From positions 1,798,001 through 1,862,000 of the forward strand of contig NC_087096.1 of the NCBI RefSeq assembly GCF_963855985.1: DNA of 64,000 bases, in the 5' to 3' direction. Made by a program: the position numbers and the translations under genes. The stretch's first letter is position 1; every line of letters starts with the position of its first letter. The DNA is from Ostrinia nubilalis (taxonomy: Eukaryota; Arthropoda; Insecta; Lepidoptera; Crambidae). Under the pieces are notes generated by a model. The model made no database searches, had not been told where the DNA came from, and worked only from the letters and a program-made list of their open reading frames with translations. Of the stretch, positions 53,233 to 63,115 are shown piece by piece.

Positions 53233-53268
53233 GTTACTTTCGCATTTATAATATTAGTTGGGATTATT
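53005..53268 (+). repeat. Dispersed repeat 'ctagctttccgcccgcggct'
   Basis: Opens near CTAGCTTTCCGCCCGC, continues 'aaaaaccgggataaaaacta' and 'aaatttcatcaaaatcggtt', a (CAGA)n run (53192-53231) and ends 'gcatttataatattagttgg'. It closely matches 57130-57365. This is a repeat type very common in moth and butterfly genomes. I suspect a non-autonomous element but cannot prove its class. Confidence 0.7.
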
Positions 53269-53337
53269 ATATTATTATTATTATTATTATATTATTATAT
53301 TATTATATTATTATATATTATTATATTATTATATTAT
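53268..53337. repeat. (ATT)n simple repeat
   Basis: About 70 bp of ATTATT with occasional ATATT units, directly after the dispersed repeat. Confidence 0.85.
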
Positions 53338-53617
53338 AGTGACATTGTTTTTGTTGTCTGTGTTGTTGTGACACCTAGTATTAGTTAGTGTTCTTACATC
53401 TTTAGATTGTAATATACATAGAAACTTTTATTATACTAGTAGTATAGTTGTGCAATTTTTACATCGCTTTATGTGACGCAGGATTTTTTGTAAAAATAAA
53501 CGATCTTATGCTTTTTTAAACTTATATTCGACCATTTTTATTGCAAAATGAATGTACAATAAATAAGATGTTTCCTTTGTAAGTAAACTTTTAATGCTTG
53601 TGTTAGGAGTAAGAGCT

Positions 53618-53736
53618 CATAAGAGCCAAAGCACACGTTGCGTTGCGGCGCCGCACCGCAAAGATCTCGCCGTTTCGCGACACCGCTCCGGCGTCGCACC
53701 ACCGGACGCGATGCATCGTGTGTTTTGGCTCTTATG
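53618..53736. mobile_element. MITE, CATAAGAGCCAAAGCACACG family
   Basis: 119 bp with inverted ends CATAAGAGCCAAAGCACACG and 'cgtgtgttttggctcttatg', and a GC-rich middle. Second copy at 47655-47835. Confidence 0.8.
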
Positions 53737-53911
53737 AGTGAGTTTACCACCATATTCCACCGGCAGGAATCTAACTATCGTTCCTCGAATTTCGCTTCTG
53801 CAGTCCGATCCCGACACCGTTGGGCTAACCTCTACATTTTGAAACTAGAGACAGCAAATTAAGGGCGTGCATTGTCCGAGGACTGAGAGGGTGTTGGTCA
53901 CTCCACCCGAC

Positions 53912-54211
53912 TAGGGTTGCCAGGCGTCCGGATAAAGCCGGACATAGTTAGGCTTTTTCATTGCGTGTCCGGCCAAAATAACTGGTGTCCGGCTTGTCCG
54001 GCTTTTGTTAGGCTTTTTATTAGACTGCCGCGCCAGGCATGAAGCGCATGCATGGGCACGGACCTTGGGCAACCGATGATGATACTCACTCGTGAGCTCA
54101 CTAATTGCAACCCCCCCCCCCCCCCCCTCACATGTCCGGCTTTTAGGGTAAAATGTCCGGCCAAATGAAGCATAGAGTCCGGCTTTTGTGTTTTTGGACC
54201 TGGCAACCCTA
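53912..54211. mobile_element. hAT-type MITE with internal GTCCGGC repeats
   Basis: 300 bp. Ends TAGGGTTGCCAGG and complement. Exact 8-bp direct repeat CACCCGAC at 53904-53911 and 54212-54219, the hAT signature. Inside, the word 'gtccggc' or its near forms recurs about seven times and a run of about 17 C lies at 54112-54128. Confidence 0.85.
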
Positions 54212-54219
54212 CACCCGAC

Positions 54220-55009
54220 CCTCTGCTTCCAAACCAGTGCGCTCCGGGAAAATCAACCAGCCACCCGCTTCCCCTGCCCTGTGGCGCGTTTCCATTGATG
54301 ATTGTTGACGATATTGTATCGTCAAAGGGTCTTCAATAGATCATCATACAATGGTGCTTTAAAATTGTATGTAAGGGAAAAACTTAATTGGCCATAGGAT
54401 TTAAGACAAATGCCCTGTAATATTGTAGTTGCTTTTCATCATGCTAATTTTAAGAGGCTATTAAACAATGGAGACGTCATAGAAAGACGTTGTCATGCAC
54501 TATTTATTTATTAGTTTATTTATTTATTGAGGTACTATCTTATTATAACTCATCTCGAAGCCTCTTAACCATCAGCTAGTGTCACAAGTTTTTGTCTTTG
54601 GGATCCAGAGGTTAAGCGTTGTATGTAATATCCCAACGGCGGAGGTTATAGGTGGAAAAAATACCTGGGGCTGCTGTCTCCAAATCCAGAATTCTGTTTG
54701 TTCGAATGGTCACATAAAATATAAACCCATTTCTAGCACGTGAGCTTGTCAGTTTATTAACGCAAAGTCATGGGTTTTAAACCACTAGAATCATGCTATG
54801 CCTGACATCAGTGGCTTAAGTATAGAATCCTGAAAGGACAAGAAGCCGTCTGACAATGGAACAACGCACCTTAATAGCGCCCATATCCTGTTATCACGCG
54901 CCGGAGCACTTATTGCTAAACACTCTCCGAATGGCGCGGTTCGGCTCGGCGCCTATTAGCCGTCGCTAGAGACGTTTCAATAATTTCTAGGTGCCTATTA
55001 GAGCCTGTC
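54220..55009. other. Intergenic, no gene seen
   Basis: No supported gene. The last 50 bp (54957-55000) is directly repeated at 55531-55574, on the far side of a cluster of inverted repeats. Confidence 0.45.
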
Positions 55010-55266
55010 CTGTACCTCTAGCATGAACAACTTTCGTCTTCGAATTGTTTGCGTATTCGACAAAATTCGATACTCAACCTTCGAATTCAACGATAACCTG
55101 ACAATTTTTATTCTCAAAATAAGTTTCGTGCAACCATCTCTCATACTAAGTTCACTTTACGACACGTTCAAAAGGGCGCTGTTGTAGTTTTCGTACTAAA
55201 TCTTTTGATGGCGATTCGTATACGCAAACGATTCGAACTCGAAAGTTTTTCGTGCTAGCCGTACAG
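55010..55266. mobile_element. Inverted-repeat element 1 of a cluster
   Basis: Arms of about 50 bp: CTGTACCTCTAGCATGAACA onward at left, complement ending 'cgtgctagccgtacag' at right. The middle is AT-rich. Confidence 0.65.
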
Positions 55267-55400
55267 ATGATGCGTTTTTACTCGTGAGTTTCGGAATCCC
55301 GCGATAGTGATATACTACACATTCTGTCCACATGCAGTCGTGCGTTTCGTCTATAAATCGCGCGATTCAAAACGTGCGAGTAAAAACGCATCATCTGGAC
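55261..55400. mobile_element. Inverted-repeat element 2 of a cluster
   Basis: Ends GTACAGATGATGCGTTTTTA and complement 'aaaacgcatcatctggac'. It shares its first six bases with the right end of the preceding element. Confidence 0.65.
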
Positions 55401-55402
55401 AC

Positions 55403-55514
55403 CTGTAGGCCTAAGATGCGCGCCGTGATAACTTTTATCGACGTCAAAATTTATTGGCAAAATCGATAAAATGACGTGTTAACCGCTTATCGCGGCGCAC
55501 ATCTTAGACCTACA
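55403..55514. mobile_element. Inverted-repeat element 3 of a cluster
   Basis: 112 bp. Ends CTGTAGGCCTAAGATGCGCG and complement, about 28 bp with three changes. GACAC flanks it on both sides. Confidence 0.65.
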
Positions 55515-55574
55515 GGACACGGCCTTAGTCTTTGCTAGAAACGTTTAAATAATTTCTAGATGCCTATTAGCCAT

Positions 55575-56272
55575 TCCTAGAGACTTTTAATCACGTGACT
55601 CAGCCCTTTTAATGTCATAACATGCATGCTATGGTTATCGTGTATGTGGGAGCAGTTAGCTTATTTTTTTGTTGTGTTTAATACTGTATCTCATGTTAAT
55701 AGCCCAATAAATCCATCTGTCCAAACGAAGTTAAATGAGAGTTAATTCTTACTATCTTTCAAAAACATTAGTACGTAAACGCTTATTACAACCTCCCGAA
55801 ACTAGCGTGTTGGTCTGCCAGACCAATGATTTTCATTTTTATCGTTTTTGTTAAAACGAAAAGTAACGTTAGATTGAGGTTTTCTGCGGATTGCATGATA
55901 CGCATCCAGTTGTATTTCAGTAATGTCTTATTAATGTATTTGGCAAGATCTTGTGATGAAAAATAAAATCAATAATCCATCACAAAACTCCTAGATTATT
56001 TCCTCACACTTTTTTTTATTTCACTAAATTATAATATGCATTTTAAAAGGTGCATTTGCTACGGAATAGTTATTCACTACTAGAATTCCAATCTGAAATC
56101 AAAAGTGGGAATATTCCAACAACACACGCAACAAGAATCCCACCTGAAGTATATCTATCTTCTCTATCCATATGTATTTGTACAAAAAACCTAACAATCT
56201 TGGTCCCACAGACCGTAGATTATCCTATTAGGCCCGAGTATTTGAAGGTTTCAAAACGTTTGCTTACAGTAT
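55575..56272. other. Intergenic, no gene seen
   Basis: AT-rich, no recognised feature until the LINE target duplication at 56262-56272. Confidence 0.4.
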
Positions 56273-56495
56273 CATCATCATCATCATCATTTCAGCCATA
56301 GGACGTCCACGTCCACTGCTGAACATAGGCCTCCCCCAATGCTTTCCATGTTGATCGATTGGTAGCGGCCTGCGTCCAGCGCTTCCCTGCTACCTTTATG
56401 ATGTCGTCGGTCCACTTTGTAGGTGGACGTCCCACGCTGCGTTTTCCGGTACGGTCCGGTTACTTATGACTCGGAAACGTGGTCTCTCACTATAG
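56273..56495 (-). mobile_element. RTE-like LINE tail with inverted 5' segment, 11-bp duplication
   Basis: GCTTACAGTAT flanks at 56262-56272 and 56496-56506, exact. 56273-56452 is the minus-strand ATG-type 3' end. 56453-56495 is a plus-strand piece from further upstream in the element (SETWSLT reads directly). One insertion with a 5' inversion and a deletion between the two parts. Confidence 0.85.
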
Positions 56496-56506
56496 GCTTA
56501 CAGTAT

Positions 56507-57129
56507 GTATTTGTACAAAAACCACCTAAAACTTTCGGTCCAACAAACCGTCCTGAGCATTTTAGGGTCAACATTAACAGCACAACGCGGTTTGCCTATT
56601 AGGGGCTGAAGGGCGATCATTTATTCAGCAGGAGGTTCCGTAGGCGCTAAGCCTTATTTATTAATGGTGGATGCTTAATTACGGAGACGTGAGTCTACTA
56701 TCAAGCTGACCAATTTGTGGCAGGGAAGGATAGTTCTGTGATCGTTGTGATTTGATGTGATTAGGTAGGTAATTAGGTGTCTGGTTAAAGTGGTGCTTTT
56801 GGTAAAGAGATAAATACCTACGGTGAAATTAAATACTTAAGAACTTTTCATTACATTAAGCTCTACCGCGCCAGTTCGCCCGTATTCACAAACATTACTA
56901 TGAGGTCTCACAGTATGAGGACGCACATGATGACACATGAACAATCACAGAGCTTTGTTCAACGCTGTGCGTTCGATTTGCTGCGTCATTTAAGCAAGTA
57001 TCGTTTGTGGATACGGGCGTAAATCGCGATCAACTCACTAGATTTCGAGTTTAATATCGCACAGTCTTTTTCAAAAAATGTAAAACATTTTGGACAAATA
57101 CTGGCCTAGTAATAATAGGCAGTTCTTTA
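56507..57129. other. Intergenic, no gene seen
   Basis: A short inverted pair ('cgcccgtattcacaaac' at about 56878 and 'gtttgtggatacgggcg' at about 57004) suggests a decayed MITE of about 140 bp. Nothing else is seen. Confidence 0.45.
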
Positions 57130-57365
57130 TGACTAGTTTTCCGCCCGCGGCTTCGCCCGCGTGGAATTTTGTCTGTCAACTAAAAACGTTATCGCGCGCG
57201 TCCCTGTTTCAAAAACCGGGATAAAAACTATCCTATGTACTTTCCCGGGACTCAAACTATCTCTATGCCAATTTTTATCAAAATAGCTTCAGTGGTTTAA
57301 GCTTGAAAGCGAGACAGACAGACAGACAGACAGAGTTACTTTCGCATTTATAATATTAGTATAGA
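57130..57365 (+). repeat. Dispersed repeat 'ctagttttccgcccgcggct'
   Basis: Second copy of the 53005 repeat, with (CAGA)n and the 'gcatttataatattagtat' end. Confidence 0.7.
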
Positions 57366-57861
57366 TTACGACTTTATTACATTTGTAATAATATGCTTGT
57401 ATTAATGTGAATGCTGTCGTGAACTTACAAAAATTATCCTTATTTATTTTCAATTATGTCGTGTTTATTAGTTATTTAGTTCATACACAACCATTTATTT
57501 AAAAATGTTTATCGAAAGGTCTTGTCACAAAAATACATATGTGTGTAAACCGAAATGTGTTTATATTTTCTAATTTAGATTTTAACAAATAAATAATGTA
57601 ACGTTTCTGAGCTGTACCTACGTCAGAATAGTCCCTGTAACTAGGTTATCCCCCTAGGCCCTGTCTTTCAACTGGCTTGTTAACGAGGCTTGTCAGACAA
57701 GGCTTTGACAGAGAGTAGGCTAGAGCCTTTGTTGCTCTACCATTGACCTGTTACTTGGAATTTGCGAGTTGTGACGTTGTTACTTTGTGAGGCTACAAGT
57801 ACACTGTTCTGCGACAAAGAGCATAAATCGAAATTATTATTAATTTTATTTCTTAGCACAA
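57366..57861. other. Intergenic, no gene seen
   Basis: AT-rich; nothing supported. Confidence 0.4.
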
Positions 57862-57985
57862 AATATTTTTTTTTGGTGACAGGAGGCAAACGAGCATACG
57901 GATCACCTGATAGTAAGTGATTACCGTCGCCCATAGATACCCGCAGTCCCAGGGGCGTTACAGGTTGGTTTGCCGGCCTTTAAGG
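57862..57985 (+). repeat. SINE-like dispersed repeat 'caggaggcaaacgagcatac'
   Basis: The text 'ggatcacctgatagtaagtg' and 'ttaccgtcgcccatagatac', then 'ccggcctttaaggt', is a widely spread lepidopteran repeat that I recognise by sight. No second copy lies in this window. Confidence 0.6.
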
Positions 57986-57989
57986 TGAA

Positions 57990-58215
57990 GACACGCTCTC
58001 TTCTTGAACCGATCTTCTTGATCTTCTTTTTAACCTCTATGTTTGACTGTATGCATTTCTTTTTATTGCCGATCTTCTTTGCCTCGTCTGCCACAGTGCG
58101 CCGCCAAGTTTGCTTGGGGCGACCACGTTTGCGTTTTCCTTGGGGGTTCCAATCCAGAGCCTGCTTGGGGATGTGATCGGGATCCCTCGGGAAGAAGATC
58201 GGCAAGACTTGGAGC
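57990..58215 (-). pseudogene. LINE C-terminal fragment, second family
   Basis: The minus strand reads KQALDWNPQGKRKRGRPK then QTWRRTVADEAK, the end of a non-LTR retrotransposon protein ('KRKRGRPK.TWRR'). The reading continues into unrelated lysine-rich codons. No active domain. Confidence 0.75.
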
Positions 58216-59355
58216 GAGATCAAATACATAGCTCAAGACCGAATGCGATGGAGGACTGTTGTGGACGCCCTATGCCCCATCTAGGGGACATAGGACCATA
58301 AGTCAAGTAAGTCATTTCTTTTTCTATTACTTACTATGTTCACCGATTTTTTGAAAATTTACATTTATGCTGACAAAGTGACAGACAAAAGCAACTATGT
58401 TCATAATTACACAAAAAATGTAGATTCATGTAGGCACAAGTAATATGCAAACAAAAAGGTAGCTCCAATGTCCTCTTACATTTTATATCTCCAGCTTTAC
58501 AACGGTCAGATGTGTTTATTAACAAACTTATAACTCCGATCCGTGGCGTTTTTTGTGCGTCAAGTTGACATAAATAAGGCAACTTTTTGCCCAAGCGTCC
58601 CCTTTTTTTAGGGAAAGGACCTTGCGATAGTGTTGCGCGTAGAAAAGATCGATAGCTTTTGAATTTTGCCCTCTGAAAAGGAAATCGTTTGATAGGAAAA
58701 ACTCACTGTTTATTAGTCAAATACCTCAGGTGTTACAAAAGCATTATTGCAAAAATTACACTTTAAATAGATAAAAAAACGTCTCAAAACTTAGCATTGC
58801 TACTGAAAAAGTGATCCATAAGAGTAGGCGCACACCGTTGATTTTTCATAGACATAGAGAGGAGACGTAGTTCACTTAGAGCCCCCCCTGTATAGCTCTT
58901 GTAAAGTTAAGTTGCCCTGGGACTTTTGGAGTGAAAAATTCAATAATGCCGAAAACATAAGCAGCAAGCACTCGGCTGCTCGTTGTAGGTGCTTTTCGTG
59001 GACATCATAAGTCAAACATAGAGAAACTATCGACAGCCATGCAACACTACTTGCGAAACAAGTGCTTGACGTATTTTGGGAAGGGCCGATTTATTTGCGT
59101 AATTCGTTTGCGATGGAGACGCAGGACGTAGGAGCGAAATAAATAGAAATACGAGTAGATTATGCTGTTAGCATCCGCCCTTAAGGATGTTCGGGTCAGG
59201 ACGCTTTATTGATGACTTCAATCTCCTGAAAGTCTCTGAAACTGTTTTAAAATCCAAGGTTTTATATGACGTAACTAGAAAACTTTTGACAAAGATTTTA
59301 ATATTGTAGACTCGTAGTAAAAGATAAATGTATTTTCGTGATCCAAGGATCCTGT
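58216..59355. other. Intergenic, MITE fragment only
   Basis: A 25-bp left end of the 38852-type MITE lies at 58824-58848. Nothing else supported. Confidence 0.45.
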
Positions 59356-59415
59356 TCGTTACTTTCAGCCAAATGACGGTTACTGCTGGACAAAAGCCTC
59401 CTCCAAGAATTTTCA
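59356..59415 (-). mobile_element. RTE-like LINE tail, GAAC-type, short
   Basis: 'gccaaatgacggttactgct' and 'ggacaaaagcctcctccaag' match the family's last 60 bp. Confidence 0.6.
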
Positions 59416-59575
59416 CAACGTCGCCAAATCTTCCATTTACCTCTGGTAAATAGGTAAGAGTTGTTAATTAACGGTGGATTACATTACACATTACACCCTT
59501 GTGTCTATTACCGGGTGCTCTTCTCATCACCGAATCTTCTCTTGTCCCAAAACAGGGGAGTAAAGTAATAGCAAC

Positions 59576-59853
59576 CGCCTCTGTGATCTAGTAGTGGTAT
59601 AACCTGCTTCAGATGCAGAGGTCCCGGGTTCGATTCCCAGTGGGGGCAGATTTTTTTGTTGGTTGGTGTTGGGGCTTGTCTTAAGTTCGCCTGGCTAGCT
59701 ACCACCATCTTACCTAAGTCTGTCGCCATAACAACAATGTTAACAGCATTGTTGTGTTCCGGCAGTTAGAGGTAAGATGGCCAGTTCCTCCGTGGTTGAG
59801 GATTCCGGGTGAAGCTCGCTTCCACCTTCCACCTTCCTCGTTGTGGATAAAAA
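59576..59853 (+). mobile_element. tRNA-derived SINE with A and B boxes
   Basis: The head looks like a tRNA: A box TGATCTAGTAGTGG at 59583-59596, a 4-bp stem around TTCAGAT (anticodon position CAG), and B box GGTTCGATTCC at 59627-59637. The acceptor stem is imperfect, so this is a SINE promoter and not a tRNA gene. The body contains an inverted pair 'accaccatcttacct' and 'aggtaagatgg', and the tail is 'gtggataaaaaa'. Confidence 0.75.
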
Positions 59854-60209
59854 AAGTAATAGGTACTGGGATGTGTAAATGCATCTTTGCAGAACATAAA
59901 GACTTGTCTTGAAACGGGAATGTTCAAAACATTACCGTAGGTGTATCTATTTTTACTTCCGGTAAAAATACCACGCGTTTATCTTTTTCAACAAATTGGG
60001 AATCGAACCCACGTCGCCTAATTCAGGCGGAGCCGATACATAAACATGAAAAACCTTTCAGGCCCGTTCCTGCGATCGATTGCTAGGGCGGAGTTCGCGT
60101 TATCGCGTGATAACTGGTATTTTGTGTCACTGAATAGGAATCAGATGGTATCTGTTATGTGATACTTTTAGCAAGATACTGATTATAATTATAAAAGTTG
60201 ATTCAATGA
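59854..60209. other. Intergenic, tRNA-like scrap
   Basis: At 59991-60045 the minus strand has a B-box word GGTTCGATTCCC and a stem-loop, but no full cloverleaf. Probably a SINE remnant. Confidence 0.4.
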
Positions 60210-60370
60210 TTTTGCGTATGAAAGATCCGCTAGATGGCGGGACGTAGATGTGGGGTCTGATTGGTGGATTTTGACATATCTGTCAATGTCATGTCAAAAA
60301 TAACCAATCATGCAGCATTTGGACCTCGCGTCTACGTATTGCCATCTGGCGGATTTTTCATTCGCGAAAA
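60210..60370. mobile_element. MITE with ~38-bp inverted ends
   Basis: Left 'gcgtatgaaagatccgctag' and 'atggcgggacgtaga', right complement 'tctacgtattgccatctggc'. The inner region has another inverted pair ('tgattggt' and 'accaatca'; 'tgacat' repeats). 161 bp. Confidence 0.65.
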
Positions 60371-60579
60371 CCCTCATTACACATTTTTTTCTAAAATATT
60401 GAAATTACAAGACAAGTTACGTTAGTCCCTCGTGGTGAGCTAAATGAAAATATGCTTGTGTTACGAGTGGGCTCACCACAATAGTCGAGCGGCAGTGAAA
60501 TTCGAAACCGCGTACCTCGGATCTTGATTCCGCCATGGTCATAAATGGTTGATTACTTAAGTCAAGTGATAATAGCCTG

Positions 60580-60690
60580 ATGCCCGGTTTCACCATCAAT
60601 CCCAAATTTTTAAGTGATCCCTATGAAAACAAAATTCCTGTTATGTGTTACCATAGTGGTCACTTACAAATTGATGGTGAAAACGGGCAT
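60580..60690. mobile_element. MITE, ATGCCCGTTTTCACCATCAA family
   Basis: 111 bp with inverted ends of about 45 bp (ATGCCCGGTTTCACCATCAA at left, complement at right). A half copy sits at 36150-36243. Confidence 0.75.
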
Positions 60691-61413
60691 AAGTATGGTT
60701 ACTCATGAAGTCAGACTGTCAGACATCTTTTTTATTCACAAAGAGGAAGCTTTTAGCCTGCATCTCACCTTATGTAAAGTGATGATCAGGTCAAGCGAGC
60801 TTCACCAATAAAAACCCCAACCACTTAAACTACAAGTAGGTAAATTGAACCATGAGTAACAGTTTATTTCCTGTAACACATGACGTCACTAGTAACTGTT
60901 CCTATAATATCGCATTACACGTGCCAGTAGTCAACTAATTCAATTATCTGCGATTCCGAGTATCAATATTTACGAGTAAATCGAGTCCAATTAGCAAATT
61001 AATAAAGAACTCAATATGTAGAAACAATACGCCAATTATTTACACAATGGCTTCTCTTTCACAAACGAGTGTTGTTTTTCACGGAAAAAGTCAAACATGG
61101 TAAAATGTTTTGTTTCCTGCATTAATTCTGATGAAAATAGGCGGTACAAAGTTTGCCGGGTCAGCTAGTTCATTACGAAATTGTAAAGTATTTGATTCTA
61201 TTTTTTAAATGGAAAATAATTGTCCTGACTTTTCTTTCTGATGAAATAATATAATGAAATGAAATGTAGGCATTACTCTATTTCCACCAACATTTGGTAC
61301 GTGCCGTCGATCTAAGTCATCGATGATTGTATTATTGTAAAGCCAGATTTATATTTGTCCGACGTGATCGTGAACTCGTGACGCGCCAGAACGGAATCGG
61401 TTTCATACACCAG
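60691..61413. other. Intergenic, no gene seen
   Basis: A dispersed-repeat word 'cctgcatctcaccttatg' near 60758 and an 'aggcggtacaaagtttgccg' word near 61140 (also near 42205) hint at decayed repeats. Confidence 0.4.
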
Positions 61414-61510
61414 TGGGCTGAGTGTGAGTTTACATTAATGACATTTAATGACATTTTTTGACGCACTCACAGACTAGTGAGCGCGTTTGATGTAAACTCA
61501 CACTAGGCCC
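61414..61510. repeat. Short inverted-repeat element, related to 46538 MITE
   Basis: 'gtgtgagtttacattaatga' and complement 'tgtaaactcacac' enclose 'tgacgcactcacagactagtga'. It resembles the 46538 and 50907 MITEs but is diverged. Confidence 0.5.
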
Positions 61511-61623
61511 TCAGAATATTGTGTCGTGTCATGTCATGATGACTTCTGACGTGTCGCAAAATGTGAAAGATTTCGTTCCAATGCGTTTCTTTACAACACG
61601 TCAGACAAATATAAATCCGGCTT

Positions 61624-61811
61624 TCGTCGTTCGTTCGTTTCAGCCAAATGACGTCCACTGCTGGACAAAGGCCTCTTCCAAGACTGGAAGACAGGCTGGA
61701 AGACGTAGCGTGGGCAGGCCTCTTACTAGGTGGACCGACGATCTGTTGAAGGTCGCGGGAAGAACCTGGATGCGGGCAGCGCTGGACTGTTCATTGTGGA
61801 AAACCTTGGAG
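61624..61811 (-). mobile_element. RTE-like LINE tail with inverted 5' segment, 11-bp duplication
   Basis: AAATCCGGCTT flanks exactly at 61613-61623 and 61812-61822. 61624-61683 is the minus-strand GAAC-type 3' end. 61693-61811 is the contiguous upstream part on the plus strand (SVGRPLTRWTDDLLKVAGR, then SLWKTLE). About 10 filler bases lie at the junction. Confidence 0.9.
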
Positions 61812-61822
61812 AAATCCGGCTT

Positions 61823-62867
61823 AAGATAAGATTTTTATGAATATCAAAATGTCAGAATTTAAATTTCAAATTCAAAAGTGATTTTCCTGCATTTACATAC
61901 GTTTGATTTTACGCTAAATTCATTCCTCCAGTTCGCAAACTTACTTAACTGGTTAGCATACTCTTTGGCTGTAGAATGGGTGAATTTTCACACCTCACTC
62001 AAGCGAGTTTTCAATATGTTAATAGAGAAAATCTACTTACTAGATTTCGTATGAACAATTCGTGTTCGTAGAAAATCTATTAAGTAAGACGTGTTCCAAG
62101 GCGATATAAGGCTATGTTAGGAAAACCTGACAGCGCAAAATGTAAGATAAAAGAAAAACTGAAAAGGTCATGTTGTTTAGTCGATTCTGTGTTTAGAAGA
62201 TGTTCTAAAAATATGAGTTAACAAGCGATGAGCGTTATTGCCCATCGCCTTGATAGACGTCTTTGTTAGGACCTATTTTAAACTAGTGACCCGTCCCGGC
62301 TTCGCACGGGTGAAAACATACCAATGTGGTGTCATTATTTATTATTCCAACCACACAAGATCCAAATCTTCAACTTGAATCATCTAAAAATATATAGATC
62401 TAAATATAAAATAACGACGTGATTTTTTTGTAATTTTATGAACGTGGTGAACTCAACAAAATAGCAACAAGTGGTCGCAAACGATATTATAATAATTATC
62501 ACCTAACTAACACTCGTATGTCGTAAGACATACTCCACAACAGTTACTAAAGCGTGGATGCACCATTACATTGAAGTTCGCGAAAGTTCGGAGTGCTCGG
62601 ATCTATGATGAGAATACGAAATTTGTTCGCCACTCACTGGGCGATTGACTAAACTACTAAGGCATTTGCGACGTAGGAAATGCTAGCTAACTACATGTTC
62701 CTTAACTTTGTGTTTGAAACCTTCACTGATTGGGTTTGAGACCTAGGGTTTCCTCGTCATCGAGGTGAATAGATTTGTATAAGTTTGTTTTTTTGGTTAT
62801 AAGTATTAGAATAGTACTTTTTTAAATCAAAATAGAGGAAAACTAGGGTGAGTGAACTTTGTCCAGC
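61823..62867. other. Intergenic, no gene seen
   Basis: A dispersed repeat start ('actagtgacccgtcccggct') lies near 62285. No gene is supported. Confidence 0.45.
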
Positions 62868-63010
62868 ACGGGAATATTCCAACCTCTCGTTCCCATCCCT
62901 GCAACACCTGTGTAGCCAGGATCTACAGCTTGGCCGCCAATAAAAGCACATCCAGTAAAGGTCATGTTTGTCCCGGGAAAAAATAAACTATCATTGGACC
63001 CGCAACGAAT
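62868..63010 (-). repeat. 240-bp dispersed repeat, copy 3 (truncated)
   Basis: Same orientation as 17791-18030: 'cctctcgttccca', 'tgtgtagccaggatctacag', 'tgtcccggg', 'ggacccgcaacgaa'. It stops where a short LINE word ('tttgtccagcagtggacg') begins. Confidence 0.7.
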
Positions 63011-63115
63011 TCTTTGTCCAGCAGTGGACGGCATTAGGTTCAAACCGAACTGGCCTGACTAGTTTAGGACCAAAATGGACCTTTTCCACGTGGTGTAATG
63101 TAACCAAACTTGATA

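Noticed and set aside
59578..59648. Possible functional tRNA gene with anticodon CAG
   Set aside because: The acceptor stem pairs poorly and the sequence continues into a SINE body with an A-rich tail, so the tRNA-like part is a SINE promoter.
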